DNA of 64,000 bases from Dirofilaria immitis (GCA_024305405.1 JAKNDB010000087.1:6264501-6328500), one strand, 5' to 3'. Shown: positions 1 through 13,064, numbered from the stretch's first letter. Numbers and translations are program-made. Notes: generated from the letters alone by a model not told the origin.

Positions 1-3000
1 TTGCCGAGGCGCAACGGCTGCCCACAAAAGGCACAACGAAAGCACTTTTTGTGGATGAACATTCCTTCCACTTGCATTCGCTCAGCTAAGTAAACAACTT
101 TCAAACATAACTGACAAATCATTTGTCGACGGCCATTAACACTATCGCACGATAATTGCGTAGCAGATACCAAAAGCCTCGATGGATTACTTGAGGATGA
201 CAATTTATCCTAAAAAGTCAAAAAATAAATTTAATGCAGTTAAAAATTACGTAAAGTTTAAAAACCGCTTTCACTACGCAATAAGAGATATTAAATGTTA
301 TTTGAATTTTCAGCGTTAAGTAAAATCAAATAATCGATTATCTTCTTTGTTCACTCCAATGCTAACGTGGATTTGCCTATGGAAAACAATTAAACATAAT
401 TTTAATTGCATTTCAATGCTCACATCTGCTTCTATTATATGCAAGCAATATAACAAGATATTACCCGAAAAGGAGTATTATGATTTTCTGAATGCGAAGT
501 TGACGAGCTCATTCTATTTTCTTGTGAAATTGCCTTTTTGGAGGTAAGGGTGGTGGAGATTTACCAGCGTTTATCAGTTTGCTTCCATCATTTATTGTCT
601 GAAACTTTGATTTTATTTCAGGAAATCTCTAATCAAATTAAATCACATTTGTTGAATTTCGGATAATTTTAAGAAAAGAAAGAAACTTTTCAAATAGGGA
701 ACTATCCGTAAGTTTTAAATGATACATTTTTATTCTTTGTTCTGGAGACAATATCAATGCCGACTAGATTTTGATTCTTCAGCAACGTTTCAGCTTTTGA
801 TAGCTTTTCATCAATTTCCTAAACAAATAATTTTTATTGAAATAAAACATATAATTTTAAATAGATTATATTAAACCTAAACATAACAAAATAACAGTTG
901 ATTGACGAAGCTATTAAAACAAAGAAACATACAAAACGAAGAAATATGGCAACCTTGTATTTTTCATTAGCATGTTTAAAACCTTCACTAACGGTTCGTC
1001 GAGCTGCCGCTGCATTCGTACAGATGATCTGAAATACATTTAATGAAAAAAATATGCTTCTGTTACTACCAAACTAAATTAAATATCAAGAAATTCTTGA
1101 AAAATAAAAAGGATCAATAATAGTGCTTTGTTGGTAAATAATGAAAATGATGAAAAGTTGAATGAGCGAGATGTACATACTATCAATCGAAGATGCAGTG
1201 TGAGGGGAGGGGGAGGGGAGAGAGAGAGAGAGGAAAATTAAACCACTCAAAAATCGAATTACTAAAAAACATTTTCATTAGAGTTACCACTAATTTTTAT
1301 TAGTTTCAGGATTTCTAATTCTTTCTAAAATGCATCCTAGCAGTATTAATCAAACTCTACTATCTTTCATTAAACTATAGTTGCTGCGTTGACAAACAGA
1401 AGAATAAATGATTACTTTAAATTAGAAACGAACAACTTCACTATTATAGGAATTTCTCAGATACAATATAAAATAGAAAATATTGCAAACTTTCTCTTCC
1501 TTAGAAGTCAGAACGCGATATTGTTCCTTGTTGAAAAGTAAGCCCATAGCAGTCTGTTCTAATTTCAGCTTCATTTCGTCAATATCACGTCTATCCATCT
1601 TCCTCGTAAAAACACTTGCCAATCTTTGTTTATTACGATATACTTCTTCTGCTTTTTCCTTTTGCAATTCACCACTAACAATTCTTTCAACCTACGATTG
1701 AAATAGTAGTTATAGCAATAAAATATATAAATTGGAGAACTTTTCTCGAAAAAAGAAATTAAATCAAGTATGAAAAACTGCAACCAAGAAATTGTGCATA
1801 AAATTGGAAAAAAATGCTTTGTAATTGCAGAATTCTATAATTACCCAATACTTGAAATAATAAGAAATAAATAAAATTTCTTACGGCATATAATCGTTCA
1901 GGGTTCAATTTCTCAACAGTTGGTCGTTTGGTTTGGTATTTTGACGACTTTGGCATGATTGATTGTATCAGAACATTTCGGTCTCAAGCGTTTACAGGAT
2001 TTCGAGTACCCGAACTTCTCGTCATTATTTAACTCTGTTGCTGCATTTCGGATCTCAAAAAAAGTTATGAAGTCAAGTTAGAGAAAAATGTTTAACATCA
2101 CCAAGGGAAACCAAAATATTTCTTGTTAATCTTTTGCAATTCTTAATGAAAGTATCGAAAAAAATAATATTCCTAAAAATACTCAATATCGTCCTTGCAT
2201 GACAGTCGTCTTAATATGCTGATTTCTAAATAACAAAGACGGTAAACATTACGATTTTAAAACTATTTCATACATAATAAAAATCTTTTGATCAAATTAA
2301 AAATAAATTCCAATTATAAGCAACAAATATCATTTTCATACTTTAAAAAAAATTAAATCAGAGCAGATCAAATTTCAACCAGAAATAAACAAAAGAAAAT
2401 AAAACCTCTGCTACATCAACATCTTGCTTGTCCATATTTTCACTCAATACAGAAGTCGATGAAAAAGCATTTAAAAGATTGGATGCTCGGTAACGGATAG
2501 ATTCTGTTTTCTCTGCATGAGATGCGTTTACCTGCATAAATACTTTTCATAATTCTCGAATCTGATCGTTTACATACTTTACAGTAGAAATATAGATATG
2601 ATAGCCAGTATAGTACCTGTCGTGTCTTCCTTTTGTGAGATATTGTACTAGTTCTAATAGCATTCATCAATGTTTCTCTCATTCGCTGTGAATCATTTTT
2701 CAGAGCTTCAACAATAATACCTATATAGACAATTCGCGCATCTGTACTTATATCGACCCATTCTGCATGATTTTTGCAAGGTGGTTCAATATCATACTCC
2801 TCTTTAACTGTAGCAAAATTTTCTAAAAAGAAAATTTGAACAAAATATAATTAGATGAATAGTGCACTCTTCGTAGGCATAAATTTTCAATATATTTAAC
2901 TCTTCGTTGAAATCCAAAGTATTTTTATGAAAACTCTAGACTTTTTAAAAAATATACCTGAATGACTGTATTAGGATCATCAACAGCACAAAGGGACAAA

Positions 3001-6000
3001 TAATCTACCAGATCAGGACGAAATTTTCCTAGTAAAGCAGCTAAAGCGCGTCCATCGTTCCAGCTAAATTTTGTTTAAAAATTCATATCTCAATCATTTC
3101 TATATTCGTAGTTAAAAAACAAAAAAAATATACGTATATAAACCACAATTTAAGTAAACTACCAATCCAGGAAGTTGAAAATATGCAAATGATATGCACC
3201 AAGAGCTTGATGACAGAATTTCCATAGCTTGTATCTATAATTCAAAAATTTGATATTTCAAATGAATTTTAATAGTCCTGTTTGTTAATTATAAGATCTC
3301 ATAACTATAGTAAACTGTAAACTTTATTCATAAATCCAAAATTGAACCAAAAGTAACAAAAAACCTTTTGATAAATGCTTCACTGACACAATCAGCTGCT
3401 TCAGCAGCTCGTAGTGGCAAAGCTTGATTTATTTCCACATTTCGTGGATTATCCGTGTCAATTAGGTGATTTATTTCATGTGGTTGTACTGTCATTTCCA
3501 GACTAATGTAACGCGTTCGTGGATCAATCGTATACTGCAAAAAATAGATTTGGATATTCATTTTGCAATAAGAACTAAGTTTTCATTGAAGCCCTCTCGA
3601 ATTTTCAATCGAAATTGTCCTAAAAAGCAGGATCAGAGGATTATTATATCTAGGACAACAGAAAGACGAAAGACGAAACTATTTCCTGGATATTTTTCGT
3701 TTGCGATATTAAAGGTGATTCAAGTGTTGCAATGATTTTTCTTCATGCAATAAATTTCACGAGTACATTACAAATTGATTAAAAAAGTCGAAATAATAAA
3801 ATTAAGAAGATTCGGAACACACTTTATGCGTTTGTTTATGCAGATTATCCGGTTTTGCTTGTGCCAGTAGTCGATAAACACTTTCACGCTCAGCCAGAAG
3901 TAACGTCAAACCTTGTATATTTATACCATAACTTCTCAACATCCAGACCGCATCGAAAACGCTCAAAAATCCTCGCACAACCTGAGCCTGTTGGCCAAAA
4001 AGGCTGTAATTGAACATTTCTTCAACTTTCAGACTTCTTAAAACTAATTTAACTTCATATGTCGAAATAAGAAGTGGATAAAAACATGAACAAATCTTCG
4101 GTCCATAATTTACCATCCCAATCGAACAGTGAAAAATAGCAGCACTTAGAAAACTATTTTTACTTTATATCGTAGAATCAGCTCGCTAAAATTTCTCAAT
4201 TTTTTAGAGTAATAATAAAATATTATTTCATTTACTCGGCAATATCAAAGTTCTCAATCATTATATCTCAATGAACACTACTTTTAACTTTTCCAGCTAG
4301 AGGTAATTTATATCAATCATCCGATGTAAAAATTGTGAACAAATAATTTATATCAATCATCCAGTGTAAAAATTGTGAACAAAGAATGTCGACGATTTAA
4401 TCAAAAATTTATTTCTAAGGATCTAATCATAATCAACAAATTAGTTACCACTTATTTGAACACATCAATTCCTTTGCTCACGCTACATATAGAAAAGACC
4501 ACCTCATGCAAACTATCTCCAACGATTGACATTAGCAATCGTCGATCGTACCGTTCAACAAGCCGCACAGAACACTGTGCCGAAAATAACGATGTAAAGT
4601 CAAACATTGCAATATCTTCACTGCCGTTGTGATTCCGTGCATATTTCAGACTAGGAAGATTACCACCAGTAGCAAAATCAGCTGCCTCTGCCGCATAATC
4701 GCACAATTTTTCCTGAAAAAACTCAATGAATCTGGGTGAATTTCAGTTAATAAGTAATTTCTGATGATAACTTCAAGAATGACAATCAAAAACAATACCT
4801 GATTTATATTATCAGGCGATAAAAGAAGCGACACGTCCTCATTGTCCTATAAGAGAAATAACAACTATCAAAAAAAATGAATGTTAAATCAAAAAATATG
4901 TAAACCATAAGAAATCCTTAACCCTATAATTTTAGCCTAAATGATAGCCAACCTCGATAATGACGCCTTTTTCCAACAAGCTTTGTTTTTTAGCACACAT
5001 TACGAAATAATGCGTTTCATCTTTGTAGTAAACGATATTCTCCAAATCAACACCTGTCACTTCTTTCATGTCTTTGAAAAATTGCTGATTGAAAATATAA
5101 GCAACACCACTAGAATGATAGAGAACAAAAAATCAAAACGAAAATTAACGAAATTATACAAAAATAAAAAGAAAACTGAATCCTTGTAATAATGAGAATA
5201 AGTTAAAAAGATCTCAACAACTGAAAACTACTTGAAATAAAAAGTCGAAAAGAGATTAGCGCACAAAACAGAATTTCAAAATAACGAACTATTCTAAAGC
5301 TTCAACATTTTCTGATATTTAAATTTTTTTAAAAAAAGTGAAAAAATCACGAATAATTATAACAAAACCTTATTTCCTGAACTTCTCTTCAGCAAGTGTT
5401 CGTTGATTTACAAAATTTGCAGTTATTCCAATTGCCAATTTGCCACGCAATTCCTGTTTCGGAAAACCTAAAGATGAAACTTCATTTTAATGATTAGACT
5501 GCTAAATTAATAATGACTTCATGAATTCAAATAATATATCACTGCAAAATGCATTAGTAAAAACTAATAAAACTACTATAAAACCTGGTACTGTATTACG
5601 CTTCCGTCCGCACCAATTAAAGCATCAAATACGAAATCCGATAGAATATGCCTTGGAGGATCAAATTCTGCCCGCCATCCTTCTACTGTAATATCGAATC
5701 AAAAACTATTTAATGCGAATAGTATAAAGTAAAATCATCAAACATATATGAGAATCCACTAAGGCAACTTTCTCCAATTATTACTCAATTTCGTAATGAA
5801 TTACCTATGCCATTCTCGTTAAGCTTGGGAAAAATAAGTCGATGAAAAGTGATGGAATTATGTATTTGAACACCCAGCACTAATGCAATTTTCACCAAAA
5901 ATATTTGCAATTGGCGTATACCTGTCGGAAAAAATTAAATCAATCTAAGTAAAACAAATAATAAATACTAAAAATCAACATAAATGAGAAACTAGAATAA

Positions 6001-7977
6001 AATAATCTGTAAAAGGATTTGCAAAGAAATATCATTACCATGATGCATTCAATATTTATATTTGAAAGCGATTCACTGCCTATAGAAAAAATTTTAAATG
6101 CCGAAGCAAATCGGCTAAGTTACTAAAACTCTCTATCGATAGATACTACAATAGAACAAAACTGCGAACTAATTTCAGTAAGTTGAAATTATAACAATAA
6201 ACTAACTTATATGATCAATGCTACCACGACAAAATTTTGGATAAAATATTTTGATTCCTAAATTTTTAAGATCCTCTATAACAAACGGCCAAATATGTAA
6301 GACATTATTTCTTGAAAAACAATCTCGTTGTTCCACCAACACGACATAAGCTCCCAAAAACGCACATTCAATTGCTGACCGCAAACCACATGGTCCTTAA
6401 AATGACTTTTAATTTTATATTATGATTTTTGTGCTATATGAGAGAATTATAAAGGATTTTGAAATAAACTCTTAGCATGATTTAAATCATAACATTTCGA
6501 CAATGCATACAATATTTCTAAAATCCTGTATAACACATGGCCAGATATGTAGGAAGTGATATTCTCATTCCTATCATTTATTCTTATTGATATTCTCAAG
6601 AACAGCAAGTTCCTGATCAATGCAAGCTAAAATCAAAAAACAGATTGACAGATTTTTATAATATGTGACTATTTTCCGAAATTAGGAATCCACATAAAAC
6701 GTAAAATCCAACCAGCTCCAATAACAAGTACACTTAAACGTTCGCAAGCTTTTTGGTGACAATACTCTCTTTGTTCGGCTCTTTTCTCCAATAGTGACCA
6801 TAATTTCTGCGCTCGCCAATCATTCAGTTCTGTTTTCAATCTGCAAATATGAATATCTAATTCGAATATCGAGATCGAAAACTTCAAATATTTTCACCAT
6901 TATTCATATACACTTTTTGTTGTCCACTTCAATTAATTTTTTGAGTTTCTGAGTTTGATACGATTTCATGCTAATTAAGTCGAATTAATATGACCTAATT
7001 TATTTTTTTAAATTTAATTCTACTTAGATATTTACATCTCGCAAAAGTAATCTATTTCGAACTATCACTTTGATAACCAGATCTTAACAATCATTGAAAC
7101 CAAAGTTTTGCTATCTTCATTTTTTGGTTTTTTTTCGAAGGATAAGTTTTTTTATATCTCTGAGATTGCAAATGATAATTTCTTAAAAAGTTAATGAATT
7201 AACGATTCAACCTTGTCTATATTTCCAGTTTGTTTCCATAATTAAGAATTGAAAAGTTCTGTAACTTGGCAGCTTAAGGCTGTAGAATAGTGAAAAATAA
7301 ATAAATAATTTCCAAAAACTGCATTGAAGAAAAGCAAACGCCATGTAGTATCATATTTCTTTATGTGAAAATTTGTAATGTAATGGATAATCAAATTTAA
7401 TTATAATCAACTATATCATAGCTATCGATGACAATCTTAAAAAGATAATAACTGAAATATCAGTGAATTTTTACTGGTTTTTGATGTCTCGCTTCCTTGA
7501 ATGAAGCGTAGAAATTCAATATGTGCTCTAAGTGGGTCATTCATGGTAACCAGGACTAGCGTTTCGAGATGCAAAAGGGAACAAACGTTAAGTTTTTGAA
7601 GTGATTCTGATATAAATCGATAGTCTGATTTTGATATAGAGATGTAAGATATTCAAATTACCCAGTAGTTTTCATATATTCTTTATGAAGTCTCTCTTAG
7701 AATAACTGGAGTGATGATTTTCTACTTTCTTTACTTTTTTTTCTAAATTTCATTAATCTTTTTTAAATCTTCGCAAACTCATATAATTACAATACACTAT
7801 TCAAGTATCAGAAACATGATAATAGCAGTTTATATAATAATTAGTATACCTCTTGAAAACATTGAAATTATCATATGGATCGATATCCAGCAATGCGCAT
7901 AGCTGAGCGAATAATTGCTGAATTTTCGTAAAGCTCGTGGCTGCGACAAAGGTGTCGAATAATCTGTTAGCATCCAT
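1..7977 (-). CDS. mical: MICAL-family flavoprotein monooxygenase (3' end beyond window)
   Basis: MICAL enzymes use FAD and NADPH to oxidise actin methionines and so disassemble filaments. The start is ATG 7975-7977, right after a TTTACAG acceptor. Exons with consistent phases: 7850-7977, 6713-6840, 6207-6395, 5805-5921, 5585-5685, 5369-5467, 4953-5109, 4799-4846, 4503-4712, 3823-4003, 3365-3534, 3163-3234, 2958-3063, 2617-2822, 2406-2531; less exact ones lie near 1885-1960, 1490-1690, 940-1030, 750-820 and 1-212. Visible motifs are the FAD dinucleotide site IGAGPCGLR (split by an intron), [39 protein letters not shown]-like SIVGDSLHE and [12 protein letters not shown] calponin-homology segment ([21 protein letters not shown]) follows, then a linker with charged helices and the first LIM zinc finger (CQLC...[10 protein letters not shown]). 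Frame breaks at about 5608, 5384 and 3975, and a phase conflict at 2958/2822, look like assembly indels. Family identity is clear; C-terminal exon edges are approximate. Confidence 0.93.
1199..1242. repeat. G/A-rich simple repeat
   Basis: A purine-only stretch of GGGGA-type units followed by (GA)n, within a MICAL intron. It looks like ordinary low-complexity DNA. Confidence 0.8.
4304..4383. repeat. 40-bp tandem duplication in a mical intron
   Basis: Two adjacent 40-bp copies (4304-4343 and 4344-4383) share the core AATTTATATCAATCATCC and differ at only a few bases. They lie in the intron between MICAL exons 4503-4712 and 3823-4003. Confidence 0.85.
6486..6660 (-). pseudogene. Decayed duplicate of mical exon 3 inside an intron
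   Basis: Minus-strand translation gives [15 protein letters not shown], closely matching [17 protein letters not shown] of the real third exon (6207-6395) a few hundred bases downstream in the gene. The match extends at DNA level, with similar sequence on the far side of the conserved core (AGAATAAATGATAGGAATGA versus the CFSRNNV region). Stops and frame changes interrupt it and no good splice sites frame it, so it looks like a relic of an exon duplication rather than a usable alternative exon. Confidence 0.6.
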
Positions 7978-7985
7978 ACATACTG
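7978..7985 (-). promoter_or_regulatory. Putative trans-splice acceptor before mical start
   Basis: On the minus strand TTTACAG stands five bases before the MICAL ATG. With no obvious upstream coding exon, this fits a spliced-leader acceptor, although an ordinary intron acceptor for a 5' UTR exon cannot be excluded. Confidence 0.4.
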
Positions 7986-10751
7986 TAAATTCATTAGAAA
8001 TATTTGAGAAGTACCAAGTATGGCTATATGATTTGACGTTGACCGTTGTTTTGCTTACAGTACGAGGGCAATAGTCTAATTGGAACTGTTCAATTTCTAT
8101 GTCATGTCAGTGTGACACATCTATTCGCGTACTCTTATATCATCTGATCTGTTTCTCGGTGTTGCATTGCTTTATTCATTATTAATTATAGAAAGTTTTC
8201 CTAATTCACTGAATGCTTCTGAATTTTATGTCTAATGCTAAAAGGATTTCGTTCTTTTTAGCAATATATTACTAAAAATCAAAGACTGAACTTTAATGAA
8301 TTATTCCTTAGTTAAATTTTCATCAGATGAATGCATTAGTGAATTAAGTTAAGAAAGTAAATTACTCTGTGGAATAATTATCGCTCTCTCTTTCCTTTTC
8401 TTTCTCGCATTCTTTCTTTTGAATGAAATAGTATTATCATGTGATCTCTTCATGCATGTTTATGATACCACAAACCTCTCTCTGCAGAATCGTAATGCGA
8501 CTATTATTAATTCTTATAATTTCTTTTTTCTCTCACCAGGATAGTCTGTATGATATTCATTGTTTTGACTTTTCAACATTTGGATATTCAGCTTTATTGC
8601 TTAATCATACGTAGAGATTCTAAAATTATGGATCAGAATGGTTGATGACGTATTGGAGGAGAGAAAAAGAAAAATCTTACTTTTGTTTTACAAAATTGAA
8701 GAAAATTCCATATTAAGTTTGCAAAAAGTTCAAATAATAGAATTATACGAGCAAAGTTCATATACCCCAGTTTTATAGTGTCCTTATCGGTAAAGTTTTC
8801 TCAATTCTTACTGATAACAATATTAAAGCAAAGACGAAACTGATAAAGGAAATTAGAACCAATAAAGTGATAATAATAATGTGAGTGTTTCTCTAATGCA
8901 TCTCTGCGATATGTTTCCATGCAGCACATTTGATGACTTTAAATCAGTTCTCATTTGTCGAGTTGAAATACGAATTTAAAAAAATGTGGAAAGACATTAA
9001 AAGAAAAGAGCGTGGAGAATCATAAAGGAGCTGTTATTAGTGCTGAACTAAGGAGCACATAAAATATTGCGAATTTCTTTCTATATTGATGCATCTGTGT
9101 GCACTCATATGTTTCTCATGTAGATGAGTAGAATCATAAATTAGGCCAATAGTACATTAGAAGAACTCTTACTTGAGAACACTGACACAAAGTTATTCCA
9201 ATTAATCCATCCTCTATTTATATCATTTTCTTATTTCTCAACAATAGCAGTGAAGGCATCTATCTGATTATGTCAAAATGCATCATCTCCAAATTACAAA
9301 AATAGATTCATTATTTTAATAATTAGTTCATTTTTCTTCTCAACATTTTAAATAAATTCTGTTTATCAAATGTTAAAGTTTGCAGTTCAAATTCTTTTCA
9401 AATCATTGAAAAAACTATTGAGGAAATAGCTTCAAAAAACTTAACATTAAATTTTGAACTACAAAACTTTAACGTTAAATAAATGGAAATTGATTAAAAT
9501 CTTGGAAATCCTTCAACTCCACTTTTGTCTTCTTCGGCAGAACTTCTTATGCAAATGCATGAAAGGTATTTGATTTTGAAATCTGATCAATATCTTGTTT
9601 TCCATTATGAGATTCGATGAATGTTAATATCAGCTTACTAATAACAGAAGCTGACGAATTAACTAACAGATATTATATTATAATGGGCAGAAAATTAAGA
9701 AAAATATAAAGTTTAGACTCGAAATAGGAAGAGAGAATTTAGCAGAAAATTAACAAATCAGTGGAAATCAATAAATCCTATAATTGAAGCCAATGGAGAA
9801 AAAAATTCTTAAAACGAGAGAAATGTTTAGATTTGAAATGATTTGAATAGGTGTAAATTTGAATTTTATTGTGTACTAACATCTCCTAAACGGGCAGGAC
9901 CGACGAATCTAATTTATGAGATATTTGACAGCAGATTAGTACCTGTTATTGTTCATTTCTGAAAATTACATCCCGAACTTGAAGTTTTATTACAGCATCA
10001 TCAAATGCAAACTTTTAAAGGGCCATTTTCTTATTTGACTTTAAACGTTGGAAGACAGAAAATAGAAAAATGCTGGAAGAAGAAATAGTTTTTCCCGAAT
10101 CTTCAGATAATTTCATGGTATAAAAAGGAAATCTTCAATGAAATATGACCTGCAAAATTTAAACCAAAAAAAAAAAAAAAACAATTCGACCATTGCACAA
10201 CGTTCACTCATGCTATTGATATTCTGAAGACCTTTTTTTCTTTTTGGAAGGCTATAATTTACGCTTCAAATGGGAGACAACAAGTAAAAGCACTTTTAAT
10301 ATTTAACAATCATAATATAAGATCATAGAGTAAGGATACGATGAATACAAGAATGGATCTGCAGTATCATTACATTTTCAGTTACTTTCACAATTGCAAT
10401 AGAGTCTTATACTGTGCTGAATTGCTCAATATTATTTTAATCTCAATAATGGTCAAAATACCAGTTAAAGGATTCATCTCGGTAATATCATCATAATTAA
10501 GCATAGAATAATGAGGAACTTAACCCGCCTACCGTATGCACATCACTAAATTTATTCATATTGAAGAGATAGAAAACAATCACAAAAATTTCTCAGTCAG
10601 TCGTACATACATAAGAATTATAAATGAATCCTTCTACTTGTTTTGATGTCTCACATCACTGTTCTCGAATATTTGAATGAAATTTCTTAGCTTATAGCTG
10701 TGGAAACTTATTTGCAACAATTTGGAGATTGTTGCAAAGTTATGACTTCTT
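7986..10751. other. No gene seen
   Basis: AT-rich sequence upstream of MICAL and before the SAM-synthetase-like ORF. No ORF of useful length, no exon with recognisable protein similarity and no RNA gene was found on either strand. It presumably holds the MICAL promoter. Confidence 0.5.
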
Positions 10752-11012
10752 ATGACAGATTCCAATTATTGTGTCATCAAAAATAATTTAACAGATTCTC
10801 ATCGAAATCGCACACTGACGCACGTAGATTTATCAACCAAAGGTATCATTAAACATTTATCGCTTAATCGTCCTATATATAAATATACAGCCTATTATGG
10901 ACACTTCGGTAAAAAATCAGGAGATGGTAAGTTTTCTTGGGAAGACGCAAATTTGTCTAGCGCTCTTCGTAAAGAATTCAATATGCGGAACAGCAAAGAA
11001 ATTTTTTAGATT
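10752..11012 (+). CDS. SAM synthetase C-terminal-like short ORF (possible pseudogene)
   Basis: The 85-residue ORF ends in a region (residues about 27-65) resembling the last segment of S-adenosylmethionine synthetase. The family pattern, roughly DLRPG-I-DL-L--PIY--TA-YGHFG----F-WE, is matched here by GIIKHLSLNRPIYKYTAYYG followed by HFG and FSWE. The rest of the enzyme, including the ATP-binding N-terminal and central domains, is absent from the flanking several kilobases. The first 26 residues do not match the family. A possible acceptor (TTTAACAG) at 10785-10792 would make this a terminal exon, but no partner exon was found. The stop is TAG at 11010-11012 and polyadenylation-like AATAAA sequences follow near 11117. 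The likeliest reading is a transposed or retained fragment; a small expressed gene is possible. Confidence 0.45.
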
Positions 11013-11381
11013 GCCAGAATTTTTAATTTAACTTAATGCTAATATGCTAGCTTAGTATTAAAGTATAACTTAAATTCCATATAAAACTTTACCACGGTTT
11101 TATTTTCATTTATAAAAATAAATCTTTATCCGTTGTACAAATATTCAAATATTCTATTTGCTAATACAACTTTTTTCAATATTCACTTATTTTACCTGGA
11201 GAAAGAAAGATTATCTCTAATATGTTGCTGCCTTTAATACCATGAAAAGCTGCTAGTAAATCTATAACCATTTGGCTGTGATGATTCTTTATATAAACAG
11301 CTTTACATTAAGTATGATAACCAAGGAGCACTTTTGCGCTCTGATATGTCTGAATATATGGAAAAACATTCTATCTCAAAC

Positions 11382-11415
11382 ATCATTCCAGTACTTGACA
11401 TTCGAATCTATCATT
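11382..11415 (+). repeat. 34-bp direct repeat, copy 1
   Basis: A 34-bp sequence containing CAGTACTTGACATTCGAATC is repeated without mismatch at 11796-11829, 414 bp away. Homology stops sharply at both ends. Confidence 0.9.
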
Positions 11416-11795
11416 CTTCTAAGATTTAGCACTATATATACAGGATAATACCAAAGATGTGAGGCGTGATGGAAAAGTATATAATTCTTATACTATCATA
11501 CGTATTGGATTCAATACCGTTTAGTTCAATCATTACAAGGATAAAAGAAATAAATTAAGAGAGAAATAGGTTTTGGAAATATTGGTGCTACAAATGTTGC
11601 AAGAACAGGAAATAAAAATGAGAAGGATATACAAGAAATTCCAGCAAAGATTCTACAGTATACCCAGATGTCGCCAGGAAGGTAATACAGGATTGGAATA
11701 AATATGAAAGCCAATTAAAATCTCGTCTTGCGAGTGCTCTCAGCACACTGAATTTATTATCTTCCCAGTAATTAATTGCATTATGGTCGTTTTAG

Positions 11796-11829
11796 ATCAT
11801 TCCAGTACTTGACATTCGAATCTATCATT
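11796..11829 (+). repeat. 34-bp direct repeat, copy 2
   Basis: Perfect second copy of 11382-11415. The interval between copies has no recognisable coding content, so whether the pair marks an inserted segment or a segmental duplication is open. Confidence 0.9.
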
Positions 11830-11935
11830 TCGGCGGAAAAAAACCATATGCATTAGAAAGTTATTAGAAATAGCAACTGCCATAAAATATGCATTGGTAA
11901 AAATTTCAAAATTATTCGGACACTCAGGGAAAAGT

Positions 11936-12092
11936 ATAGTAGTGTAAAGGTGTGGTGGTGTGGCAGTGTAGTGGTGTGGGCAGTGTGACGATAAAACGGT
12001 GTAACGGTATGATGATGTTGTGGTGTGGTGGTGTGGTGTAGTAATATGGTGGCAGTGTAGTGGTGTGCCAGTATGACGATAAGACGATGTAA
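11936..12092 (+). repeat. GTG-rich minisatellite with two diverged long units
   Basis: The tract is built from GGTGTGGTG-like words. Two longer units can be aligned: GGCAGTGTAGTGGTGTG at about 11960 and again at about 12050, each followed by a GACGATAA-ACG-TGTAAC tail. This implies a duplicated unit of roughly 90 bp that has since diverged. Confidence 0.75.
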
Positions 12093-12958
12093 CCTTTGGT
12101 GCATATACATAAAAAGTGTAAAACAGTCGTAGTAAGTAAAGAAAATTAGTTTAATGTGTAAATAGCTCACTTATAAATTCTTCTGCTTCAATATAGATTG
12201 CTTCACTAAGAGAAAAGAATTGATTCAAATGGAAATTAAATCATTGCTAAGAAGTACAATTTTACATTGCTTTTATTGTAACATGAAAAGATATAATAGA
12301 AAAAAGCAACGAGGATGGTAATTTAATTCCTCAAATTTGAATCAAAAGATTTCGATTTAAAATGACTTTACACAGCACAGAGCAGTGATAATCATTATTC
12401 AGATTATAATTTAAGAAATTGTGATAAATCAAAAGAAATAACTATGATGTTTCCGAAATGTTAAATAGATGAATGAAGTGAGACTTATGTGTTGCAAGTA
12501 GAGATAAACGATCCATATAATTATAAAAACATGAAATAGTTCGCATCTCTTCTCGCATCTATTTGTTTTTATCAATTCAAAAAACAGGTAAATTGCGAAG
12601 TTCTGAAATCACTCATACAACAAATTTTGCCTAAGTGAATTGCTCTTAGTAATGTCGTAAAAATCTCATTAAAGCTTTTAGTACAGAACGTTGAATTTCC
12701 AGAGCCAATAATTATATTAACTACTTCAGCAGTACTTGCTATCGTGACTTTAACACGCACGACAGAGCAGATCCAGAGCCTAAAGTTCTTAGATACAGTA
12801 CAACTCTTAACGTTCAATATAAATAATAAATACAATAGACGACGGAGCTGATGACGGATTAACGCGATGATAATGACGATTACGAGTACCGGCCAACTGT
12901 CACGGTCGGAGGACGCAAGAAAGCACCGCAAACAACTTGTGTGTATATTATGTATATA

Positions 12959-12968
12959 TGTGTGTGTG

Positions 12969-13063
<95 letters not shown>
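12959..13063 (+). repeat. (TG)n dinucleotide microsatellite
   Basis: About 52 TG units with one interruption near 12969 (TGTTGTG), followed by a short GTAT-repeat tail. All ORFs across it are Val/Cys or His/Thr artefacts of the repeat. Confidence 0.98.

Positions 13064-13064
<1 letters not shown>

Noticed and set aside
1..7977. MICAL as a pseudogene
   Set aside because: Despite frame breaks, splice sites and protein motifs are well preserved, and the same kind of homopolymer break occurs in neighbouring genes.
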